From Lysobacter alkalisoli (GTDB lineage: Bacteria > Pseudomonadota > Gammaproteobacteria > Xanthomonadales > Xanthomonadaceae), in assembly GCF_006547045.1 (NCBI RefSeq), contig NZ_CP041242.1:2676001-2740000 (forward strand): 64,000 bases of DNA, given 5' to 3'. Positions within the stretch are counted from its first letter, which is position 1, and every line of letters starts with the position of its first letter. Made by a program: the position numbers and the translations under genes. The notes beneath the pieces were generated by a model. It was given only the letters and a program-made list of their open reading frames with translations. It was not told the DNA's origin and ran no database searches. This document shows positions 56,621 through 64,000 of the stretch, piece by piece.

Positions 56621-59275
56621 TCAGAAGGTGATGCTCCAGCTGTTGATGTAGCCGATGTCCTGGCTGGCGCGGTCCCTGGCACGCAGCAACCAGGTGCCGT
56701 TCAACGGCTCGCTGGACAGGTTCACCGTGTAGGTGGTGTTGATGTTGTCCGCACTGCCGCCCGAGCGGTTGTGCAGGTTGTACACCGAGCCGTCCGGCGC
56801 GATCAGGTCGACGATCAGGTCGCCCTTGTAGGTGTGCACGATGTCCACCGCGACCGGCGTATTGCTCGGTGCGTTGCCGCTGCGGCCTGACACGGTGATC
56901 GGGCTGCTCACACCGGTGTTGTTGTTGTCCGGAATGTCGTAGCGGGTGTTGTTGGTGTAGGTCTGCGGATCGCTGCCGCCGCCTTCGCTGTAGTCGCCGA
57001 TCAGGCTGACGCCGGAGAAGGTGCTGTACGCGCGCAGCGACACGTGCCAGGTGCCGGCCTGCGGGCTGGCGAAGCTGCAGGTTTCCTCGTTGCCGTTCTT
57101 GTACGGGCGGCAGTCGTAGCTCGACGTGGTCGGCTGGCTACCATGTTTCACGTACAGGTCGGCGTCGCCGGTACCGCCGGAGATGGTGAAGCTCAGGTTC
57201 GAAGCTCCGGCCGGCACGTTCATGGTGTAGTGCAGCCAATTGCCCTGGCTCGCCGCCAGGCCGGTCACCGCCACGCCTTTCTGCAGTTCGTTGCCGCCGC
57301 CGCTGTCGGCGGTGCCGGTGAAGTTCTGACCGCTGACGTTGGCGCCGTCCACGGCGACGCTGCGGCTGGTCGGCGAGAAGCTGTAGCCGCTCAGCGTGGG
57401 CGTGATGGTGTAGTTGCCATTGGCCAGATTGGTCAAGGCGTAGCTGCCGTTGCTGCCGGTAACGGCGCTGACCGAGCCGGCACCGACACTGACGCCGCCG
57501 ATGCCGACGCCGCTGCTGTTGGTCACGGTGCCGCTGACCGAGAACGTGGTCGGCGTGCCGCCACCGCCGCAATCGTCGAACTTGAAGTCGGTGATGCGGG
57601 TCTGCCAGCCGCCACTCGGGCGATACATGCCGACATACCAGAACGTGCAGTCATCGACCGGATCGACCGTCATCTGGTGGTAGTCGCCCCAGCGGCCCGA
57701 AGTTTCCGCCGCACTGCCGATGGCGATATCGGTTTCGGCAAGCGTCATCACGCCCAGCGGGTCGCTGGCCTTGCGGCCGGTGTAGCGCAGGCTGGGATAG
57801 ATCACCGGCGAGCTGGTCTTGGTGACGTTGTAGCCCAGGCCGATGTTGCCGTTCTTGTCCATGGCGACACCGCCCATCAGGTGATGGGTGTTGCTGTCGC
57901 CCGGACCGTAGGTGCCTTCCTGGTGCAGCGACCAGTCACTCGTGCCGGACTTGCGCAGCTCGAACCAGCGGATACCGGCGTGGACAACCGTTCCGCTGCG
58001 GGCCGGATCCCGGTTGGTCGCGTAGTTGCCGACGATCGCCTCGTGGGTACCGAAGTTGCGGTACACGAGCTGGTTGAGGATGACCTCGCGGATCGGGTCC
58101 AGGCGCGAGCTGGAGTTCGGCTGCGGCACCGTGGCGAAGGTCGAGTAGTCGCGGAACCAGCTGTTGAACTCGGTGACATCGATCTTCGGCAGGGTCGCGA
58201 TCGAACTGTTGGACGGCGTGTCCCAGTCCACGCTCAGCGCGAACAGGTCGATGAAGTCCTTGCTGCCGTCGGCATTGCTGCCGGCGTGGGCCTCGTCGTC
58301 GTTGTGACGGGCCAGGATCATCGGCGCGCCGGCTGGCGGAGCCGTGCTGCCGAAGAAGGTCACCGGGGTGACGATCTGGAAGCCGTAGCCGCCGAGCTTG
58401 GGAATGCTGGTGAAACGCTGGGCCGCACGCGCAGTCCCACCGGTCAACATGCGCTCACGATCGAAGGCATAGACCTTGGCACCGCTGCCGCCCTCGTTGG
58501 TGCCGCAGACGTAGGCGTTGTTCCAGACGCCGCAGTGCGGGTAGTCAGGGGTGCTCGGCGTGGAGAAACCGTAGAACCACCAGCCGCCCGAGACCGGGTC
58601 ATCGCTCTTGGAGACATAGGTACACAGGTGCGGGTTGGAGCTGCCGCCGCCCATTTCCAGCATGAACCAGCGATTGGCGATCCGGTCGAACATGATGATC
58701 GGATCGCTCCACGAGGTCCGGCAGGCATGCCCGGCCGGCGCCAGCGACGACATCGAGATCGGTCCGGCCAGCTTGCTGCCGCTCTTGTCGTAGACGGTAA
58801 AGGTCGTGCCGCCGTTGCTGGAACTGCCGTTGATGCCATACAGCACGTGATTGCTGCCGACCGCGACCACCGGATCGCCGGGGCTGACGCCGGTGTTGCC
58901 GTTGTTGATGTTGACCCGGCCGCCACTGGCGCGGTTGCGGGCACGGACGGGTGCCGACTCGTCCCAGATCTGCTGCAGCTCGGGCAACTGGTCCTCAAGC
59001 ACGGGCATGCTGGCCGGCGCGTGCGGCATGATCTTGTCGAGCGGGTGGTACTGGCGCTTGTGCGCTTCCCGGATCGCCTGGCCGGGCACCCATGCCGGCG
59101 CGGCCGGCATGTTGCGCAGATCGACGTTGACGCCATGTGGCGTGACCGGCTCGCCCAGTTGCGGGCGGCCGGGGTTGGGATTGCCGGGTTTGTCGACCGG
59201 CGGCGCGGCGAATGCCACGCAGGGTAACAGCAGCGATGCTGCCACGACCCGGGTCAAGGCCTTGCTGAACTTCAT
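56621..59275 (-). CDS. secreted multidomain protein with carboxypeptidase-regulatory, PPC and P domains
   Basis: The 884-residue protein has a signal peptide (MKFSKALTRVVAASLLLPCV, cleavage near residue 24). A large extracellular N-terminal region (about 60-560) follows, with no protease motif that I can see. Next come a carboxypeptidase-regulatory-like beta-sandwich (about 572-655, FSVSGTVTNSSGVGIGGVSV), a pre-peptidase C-terminal domain (about 662-765) and a proprotein-convertase P domain (about 772-884). GGGAG precedes the ATG at 59275. PPC and P domains usually tail proteases, but this N-terminal region looks propeller-like. Confidence 0.85.
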   Translation of the reverse strand: MKFSKALTRVVAASLLLPCVAFAAPPVDKPGNPNPGRPQLGEPVTPHGVNVDLRNMPAAPAWVPGQAIREAHKRQYHPLDKIMPHAPASMPVLEDQLPELQQIWDESAPVRARNRASGGRVNINNGNTGVSPGDPVVAVGSNHVLYGINGSSSNGGTTFTVYDKSGSKLAGPISMSSLAPAGHACRTSWSDPIIMFDRIANRWFMLEMGGGSSNPHLCTYVSKSDDPVSGGWWFYGFSTPSTPDYPHCGVWNNAYVCGTNEGGSGAKVYAFDRERMLTGGTARAAQRFTSIPKLGGYGFQIVTPVTFFGSTAPPAGAPMILARHNDDEAHAGSNADGSKDFIDLFALSVDWDTPSNSSIATLPKIDVTEFNSWFRDYSTFATVPQPNSSSRLDPIREVILNQLVYRNFGTHEAIVGNYATNRDPARSGTVVHAGIRWFELRKSGTSDWSLHQEGTYGPGDSNTHHLMGGVAMDKNGNIGLGYNVTKTSSPVIYPSLRYTGRKASDPLGVMTLAETDIAIGSAAETSGRWGDYHQMTVDPVDDCTFWYVGMYRPSGGWQTRITDFKFDDCGGGGTPTTFSVSGTVTNSSGVGIGGVSVGAGSVSAVTGSNGSYALTNLANGNYTITPTLSGYSFSPTSRSVAVDGANVSGQNFTGTADSGGGNELQKGVAVTGLAASQGNWLHYTMNVPAGASNLSFTISGGTGDADLYVKHGSQPTTSSYDCRPYKNGNEETCSFASPQAGTWHVSLRAYSTFSGVSLIGDYSEGGGSDPQTYTNNTRYDIPDNNNTGVSSPITVSGRSGNAPSNTPVAVDIVHTYKGDLIVDLIAPDGSVYNLHNRSGGSADNINTTYTVNLSSEPLNGTWLLRARDRASQDIGYINSWSITF

Positions 59276-59366
59276 CACTCTTACTCCCAAGAACAGGTTG
59301 AAGTGGATACAGCAGGTGCACTGGCGAACCAGCAGGTATGGCGAGTCCGCGTCCGGGGCGGTGCCC

Positions 59367-60298
59367 TCATGGCGTACTCTCCGATTCGGATGTCTGCGGC
59401 GATGGCTCTTCCGGGGTCGGGCGGTACACCACCCGTCGCTGCAGACGGATTTCCCCGCGCCGGCTTTCCAGCAAGACGTCGGCGTTTGGCGTGCCGATGA
59501 CGGCATGCGCGGTCTTGTTCGGCTCCTCGCCGTCGTGGCGCTCGACCTGGATCGAGTAGTCGCTGGAGAACATCGCCGACGTGGCCATGCGCACGCGTGC
59601 GTCGAGCTGGTCGGTGACACCGACCACGATCGAACCGGTCCGGGTGGCCAGGCGCTGGCGCGAACCGGCCGGCGCGGTGTCGGCGAAGGAAATCTCGATC
59701 GAACCTTCGCCGGTCTCGGCCTGGATCGTTCCCACGGTGCCGCGCGCGGCGATGTTGCCGGCCGTGCTGACGAGGTCCATGTCGCTCATGACACCCCGGC
59801 ACTCGATCTCCCCGAGGTGGGTGCGGACGCGGACCGGGTGCTTCTCCGGCACGTAGACCACCAGGTCAAGACGCTGTGCCGCGGCCAGGGTCGCGCCATC
59901 GGGCAGCCGGGGGCGATCCGGTAACGGCCATCGCCTTGCTCGGGCAGGAACTCGATCGTCGGCGCACCCGGCGGCTGCTGAAGCGTCGAATGGATGCCGA
60001 CCTCGTGCTCGTAGCCACCGAAGCGCAGGAACACGCTGCCGTAGGGGTTGTCGATCTCGATCGGCAGGCCAGCCGGAAGCTTGGCGCTGAGATCCTGGCG
60101 CAGCGGTTCCGGCAAGGTCGCCGGCTCGTTCGCTGTACTTGCCGTCTGTACCGGCTTGGCATCGCCGGCGTATGCGCCCATCGCCAGCAACACGCCCACC
60201 AGCGCGGTCAGCAGGCGAGGCCCGGCGCCCCGGTGGCGACTTCTCTGTCGGGACGTGGGCGCCCGTGGGACATGGGAGAACGGGGTCGGTATTGGCAT
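59367..60298 (-). pseudogene. DUF4097-like exported protein, broken by a one-base frameshift
   Basis: Two open frames encode one protein. The upstream part has a hydrophobic signal-like segment (LLTALVGVLLAMGAYAG) and EIDNPYGSVFLRFGG. The downstream part reads VYVPEKHPVRVRTHLGEIEC and then the repetitive beta-strand pattern VGTIQAETGEGSIEISF typical of DUF4097/adhesin-like beta-helices. They join if one C is restored in the C-run at 59909-59913, giving APRLPDGATLAAAQRLDLVV. The start is uncertain (60298, 60316 or 60334). Confidence 0.7.
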
Positions 60299-60359
60299 CG
60301 GCTGCGGACCTCTCATGGCAGGATCGGTGGACATTCGGCGGGGACGGCTGCGTCTCCCA

Positions 60360-62507
60360 TCAGAAGCGGTAGTCGGCACTGAGAATGAAGTTGCGCCCGG
60401 CGGCATCGAGCCCCGTGCCGTGCTCGCGATAACGCTTGTCGGCCAGGTTCTCCATGCGGAGCGCGAGATCGAAGCGATCGCTGGCATGCCACGCGATGCG
60501 CGCATTGCCGGTGACCCATCCGGCGGTGCCGTCTGGGTTGATGCGCGGATCGCCCATGTCACGCTCGCTCAAGCGGTCCTGGCGTGCGGCGTAGTAGGCA
60601 TACAGCTCCAGGCCCAGGTCGGCCCGCGGACGCCACAGTGCGCCGGCCTTGCCGAACAGTGGCGGCACCCGGTCGGCGGAATAGCTGCGTCCCTCGAACG
60701 TTTCCTCGCCATGGGTCCAGGTGGCGCTGGCATGGAGCTCCAGCGCCGGAGCATCGAGGTGATAGCGCATGCCGGCCTCCACACCCCACAGGTCCAGTGC
60801 GGTGACATTGCGGTTCTGCACCACCTGCAGGCACCCCCGGGTATCGGCGACACAATCGGTTCCGTCGACGGTGCGTACCGCACCGGTCTCGACCGTGGTG
60901 ATCTTGTCGCGATAGCGTGAGTGGAACGCGATCAGTTCGCCGCTGGCGCGTGAGCCGCCGAACTTGAAGCCGGCGTCGACGGTCGTCACCGTCTCCGGCT
61001 CCAATCGCGGATTGGCGATGTTGAAACGCTGTCCCGGACGTTCGCCGAACATGCCCAGGTCGAAGATGTTGGGGGCGCGAAAACCACGGCCGATATTGCC
61101 GATCAGGCGCCAGTCGTCGCGCAGCTTGAAGCTGATCCCGACACTGCCGCTGAGCGCATCCGGGGCCAGCGTCACCGCCGGCATGGCATCGGTCGCCGGT
61201 ATCCGGACTTCGGCACGGCTGTACTGAACGCCGAAATTCAGGTCCACGCGGTCGCCGATCAGCCAGTCGTCGGCCAGATACAGCATCTGCGTGTCCATGC
61301 GCGCGCCGTTCGGGAAGCGGGGAGCGCGGGCAACGGTCGCGTCATTGGCCAGGTCGGTGCGGGTCCGGCTCGATGCCACCTCGTCGCGATACCACTCGAA
61401 ACCGTAGCTGAGGTAATGCGCCGCCCCCAGCGACTTGCCGAACTGGCCGAACAGCCCGGTCAGCGTGTCGCGATTGCGCTCGCGGTCCTCATTGCCGGGG
61501 GTGCCGAAGGCGCGCAGGCGGCGGTCGTCGATGATGTCCTGCCGGCCCAGATGCAGCTCGGCGCTGTCGAACCAGCCATGGTCGCGTTCGATCTGCCACA
61601 CCAGCTGGGCGAAGCGGCGCTGCTGCGGTTCGAACAGGAACAGCGTGTTCTCCGGCGCCTCCTGGCCGAAGCCGGGCACCAGAGCGTCGTAGCGCGGCGT
61701 GCGCGGCTGCGAGAGGTACTGCACGCTTGCCGACAGCGTGTGGCCTTCGGCGACAGCGGTGCGCAGTTTCAGGTCGTAGGCATGTGCGGTGAAGCCGGTC
61801 GGACGCAGACGCTCGCCGCCACCAATGCGCCGGTCTCCCACGTCCTGCCAGGTGGCGCCGCCGGACAGCGCGAATCCCTCGCGGCCCACCGCGGCTTCGA
61901 CCCGGCTCAACGATGAGCGGTCGGCGCTGCCGAGGATCGTGCGCAGGCGACCGTTGGCCTGCCAGATATCACCCTCGAAGCGCGGCTGCCGCGTCAGCAT
62001 GTGTACCACGCCACCCATCGCATCGCTGCCGTACAGCGTGCTCATCGGGCCGCGCACCACTTCGATCCGCTCCACCAGTTGCGAGTCGACCAGGGCGATG
62101 TACTGGTTGGGCGAATTGCGGAATATCGCATTGTTGAGGCGGAAGCCATCGACCACGTGCAGCACTTCCGAACCCTTGAGGCCGCGCACGATCACCACGC
62201 CCTGCCCGGGCGTGGTCTGCTGGACGAAAGTACCGACAGCGCCATGCAACGCATCCATCACGGTTTGCGGTGCAGACTCGCGCAGTTCCCTCGCACCGAT
62301 CACGGTGGTGCCGGCGGGTACATCGAGCGTCGATTCAGGGCGTTTGGTGGCGGTGACCTGGATGCGGTCCAGGCAGGTGACGGAATCGGCAGGACAAAGC
62401 GGCGCACCACCCGCTCCGGCCATGCCGGCTGCAGGCAGCATCGACGAAGCCAGCAGGAATACCGCCAACGTCGCTCCCGTTTTCAAGGCGCTCCGGTCTC
62501 CATCCAC
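60360..62507 (-). CDS. TonB-dependent outer-membrane receptor
   Basis: The 715-residue protein has a hydrophobic export signal (about 10-30). A plug domain (about 48-165) begins IQVTATKRPES and contains VIVRGLKGSEVLHVVDGFRL and VVRGPMSTLYGSDAMGGVVH. A 22-strand-type barrel ends in ...ILSADYRF with a terminal Phe. The ligand (siderophore, vitamin or metal complex) cannot be inferred. It is transcribed in the same direction as the flanking secreted-protein genes. Confidence 0.93.
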   Translation of the reverse strand: MDGDRSALKTGATLAVFLLASSMLPAAGMAGAGGAPLCPADSVTCLDRIQVTATKRPESTLDVPAGTTVIGARELRESAPQTVMDALHGAVGTFVQQTTPGQGVVIVRGLKGSEVLHVVDGFRLNNAIFRNSPNQYIALVDSQLVERIEVVRGPMSTLYGSDAMGGVVHMLTRQPRFEGDIWQANGRLRTILGSADRSSLSRVEAAVGREGFALSGGATWQDVGDRRIGGGERLRPTGFTAHAYDLKLRTAVAEGHTLSASVQYLSQPRTPRYDALVPGFGQEAPENTLFLFEPQQRRFAQLVWQIERDHGWFDSAELHLGRQDIIDDRRLRAFGTPGNEDRERNRDTLTGLFGQFGKSLGAAHYLSYGFEWYRDEVASSRTRTDLANDATVARAPRFPNGARMDTQMLYLADDWLIGDRVDLNFGVQYSRAEVRIPATDAMPAVTLAPDALSGSVGISFKLRDDWRLIGNIGRGFRAPNIFDLGMFGERPGQRFNIANPRLEPETVTTVDAGFKFGGSRASGELIAFHSRYRDKITTVETGAVRTVDGTDCVADTRGCLQVVQNRNVTALDLWGVEAGMRYHLDAPALELHASATWTHGEETFEGRSYSADRVPPLFGKAGALWRPRADLGLELYAYYAARQDRLSERDMGDPRINPDGTAGWVTGNARIAWHASDRFDLALRMENLADKRYREHGTGLDAAGRNFILSADYRF

Positions 62508-62587
62508 GACGTGGCGTGCACGTCGCGCACGCCACGGAAATCCGTTGTGGGCATGTCCCGGGCCATGCGGACCCGGAACATGAAAAT

Positions 62588-62615
62588 GCCCGGGCGAGAT
62601 CCTCCTCGCCCGGGC
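62588..62615 (-). terminator. Rho-independent terminator of the protease gene
   Basis: GCCCGGGCGAG and CTCGCCCGGGC (62588-62598 and 62605-62615) form an 11-bp stem with a 6-base loop, followed on the minus strand by ATTTTCATG. It begins 8 bases after the protease stop. Confidence 0.88.
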
Positions 62616-62622
62616 TGTCGCT

Positions 62623-64000
62623 TCAGAACGTGACGGTCCAGCTGTTGATGTAGCCGGTGTCCTGGGTAGCGTTGTCGTTCACCCGCAGCTTCCAGGTACC
62701 GTTCAGGGCTTCGCTCGACAGGTTCACCGTGTAGCTCTTGATGATGTTGTCGGCACTGCCGCCACTGCGGTTGTGCAGGTTGTAGACGCTGCCGTCCGGC
62801 GCTACCAGGTCCACCTTCAGGTCGCCGATGTAGGTGTGGCGGATGTCGACGTCGACCTTGGTATCGCTCGGGGCGTTGCCGCTGCGGCCGGACACGCTGA
62901 TCGGGCTTTCCACCGTCGAGTTGTCGTTGATGGCGTAGTCGGTGCCGTTGGTATACGCCTGCGGACTGTTGCCGCCGTCTCCCCCGCCGGTGTAGTCGCC
63001 GACCAGGCTGACGCCACTGAAGGTGCTGTACGCACGCAGCGACACATGCCAGGTGCCGGCCTGCGGGCTGGCGAAGCTGCAGGTCTCGTTGTTGCCGTTC
63101 TTGTACGGACGGCAGTCGTAGCTCGAGGTGGTCGGCTCGCTACCGTACTTGACGTACATATCGGCGTCGCCAGTGCCACCGGAGCTGGTGAAGCTCAGGT
63201 TGGTCGCTCCAGCCGGTACCTGCATCGTGTAGTGCAGCCAGTTGCCGGAACTGGCCGCCAGGCCGGTCACCGCCACGCCCTTCTGCAGCACGTTGTCGCC
63301 CGGGGGCGGTTCGGTGCTGCCGCCAGCGGCCGCATCGACCGCGGCCTTGGCATCGACGATGCCGTTGCCAATGTTCTGGTCGGTGGTGGACGGGAACGGA
63401 CGCAGGGTGCTCTTCAGGATCGACTCGACCTCGGCCGGCGTCAGCGGCGTCGGTGCCACCGACTGCATCAGCGCGACCACGCCGGCGACGTGCGGGGCCG
63501 CCATCGAGGTGCCTGCATTGCACTTGTAGTTCTCGTCGGTCGGCGTGGTGGTGCCGGCGTTGCCGGTGGACACGATCAGGGTGGTGCAGTCGGGGCTGTC
63601 GCCGCCCGGTGCGGCCACGTCGATCAGGCTGCCGTAGTTGGAGTAGCTGGCACGGCCGCCGGTCTTGTTGGTCGCGGCTACGGAGATCACGTTGGCGCAG
63701 CTGGCCGGGCTGAAGTTGGCCACGTTGGCGTTGCTGTTGCCGGCCGCCACCACCACGGTGGAGCCGCGGCCGACCGCGGCATTGATCGCGTTCTGGTAGG
63801 TGGTCGAACAGGAGCCGCTGCCGCCCAGGCTCATGTTGATCACCTCGGCCGGATTGGCGTTCGCCGGCACGCCGGAGACGCTGCCGCCCGAGGCCCAGGT
63901 CAGGCCGTCGACGATGTCGGAGGTATAGCCGCCGCACTTGCCGAGCACGCGCACCGGCACGACCTTGGCGTTGTAAGCGGCGCCGATCACGCCCTTGTTG
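62623..64000 (-). CDS. subtilisin-family (S8) serine protease with PPC and P domains, 5' end outside the window
   Basis: About 459 C-terminal residues are visible. The catalytic domain shows KVVPVRVLGKCGGYTSDIVD, the oxyanion-hole Asn in VVVAAGNSNANV and the nucleophile Ser in NAGTSMAAPHVAGVVALM. The catalytic Asp and His must lie upstream. A PPC domain (GVAVTGLAASSGNWLHYTMQ onward) and a P domain ending SWTVTF follow. The last about 200 residues closely match those of the 884-residue protein at 56621-59275. Probably secreted. Confidence 0.93.
   Translation of the reverse strand, partial: NKGVIGAAYNAKVVPVRVLGKCGGYTSDIVDGLTWASGGSVSGVPANANPAEVINMSLGGSGSCSTTYQNAINAAVGRGSTVVVAAGNSNANVANFSPASCANVISVAATNKTGGRASYSNYGSLIDVAAPGGDSPDCTTLIVSTGNAGTTTPTDENYKCNAGTSMAAPHVAGVVALMQSVAPTPLTPAEVESILKSTLRPFPSTTDQNIGNGIVDAKAAVDAAAGGSTEPPPGDNVLQKGVAVTGLAASSGNWLHYTMQVPAGATNLSFTSSGGTGDADMYVKYGSEPTTSSYDCRPYKNGNNETCSFASPQAGTWHVSLRAYSTFSGVSLVGDYTGGGDGGNSPQAYTNGTDYAINDNSTVESPISVSGRSGNAPSDTKVDVDIRHTYIGDLKVDLVAPDGSVYNLHNRSGGSADNIIKSYTVNLSSEALNGTWKLRVNDNATQDTGYINSWTVTF

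Noticed and set aside
59276-59620. N-terminal extension of the 884-residue secreted protein to 59620
   Set aside because: The extension is antisense to the DUF4097-like gene's region and lacks a signal peptide; the ATG at 59275 has a ribosome-binding site and begins a clear signal peptide.

Overview
This window is a GC-rich gammaproteobacterial chromosome segment. It most resembles the Xanthomonadaceae/Lysobacteraceae, probably a Lysobacter- or Luteimonas-like genus. I infer this from gene order (tRNA-Tyr/Gly/Thr-tuf-tRNA-Trp-secE-nusG, and lolB-ispE-tRNA-Gln-prs-rplY-pth-ychF), from the wording of proteins such as HemA, Prs and SecY, and from the secreted protease-type proteins with PPC and P domains at the right end. 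No database search was possible.

Positions 1-34,200 are almost entirely minus-strand information-processing genes. Read in transcription order from the right they are: tRNA-Tyr, tRNA-Gly, tRNA-Thr, tuf, tRNA-Trp, secE, nusG, rplK-A-J-L, rpoB-C, then the str cluster (rpsL, rpsG, fusA, tuf). The S10 cluster (rpsJ to rpsQ), the spc cluster (rplN to secY) and the alpha cluster (rpsM, rpsK, rpsD, rpoA, rplQ) follow. A hairpin terminator and the start of a dsbB-like gene end the run. Recognisable sigma70-type promoters precede the tRNA-tuf, str and S10 units. The two tuf genes are nearly identical, although their flanks differ.

Positions 34,300-41,500 (minus) hold ychF, pth, rplY, prs, tRNA-Gln, ispE, lolB and a large TPR protein. 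ychF carries a one-base frameshift near its 3' end. Positions 41,700-44,700 (plus) hold hemA, prfA and a GNAT acetyltransferase.

Positions 44,770-56,060 are accessory. They contain two tandem beta-propeller-like paralogues, a GNAT-VOC fusion, a YciI-like secreted protein, a proline-iminopeptidase-like hydrolase, moaB and ppk2. They also contain an ECF sigma factor with an NrsF-type membrane anti-sigma factor and a matching GTAAC-N16-CGAA promoter. After these come acylphosphatase, a TlpA-like lipoprotein, YihY, WrbA, a DUF2069 protein and a half-length asparaginase-domain protein.

Positions 56,062-56,620 are gene-free and contain nested palindromic repeats with a shared core in opposite orientations. 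Positions 56,621-64,000 (minus) encode secreted or surface proteins: a PPC/P-domain protein, a frameshifted DUF4097-like protein, a TonB-dependent receptor and the 3' part of a subtilisin-family protease.

The most unusual non-coding signals are GA-rich or G-rich stem-loop repeats at the 3' ends of hemA, ispE and pth. They supply the stop codons and the last residues of those proteins. The nested palindromes at 56.2-56.4 kb are the other. Two independent single-base deletions that look like homopolymer losses (ychF and the DUF4097-like gene) suggest either sequencing errors or recent mutations.
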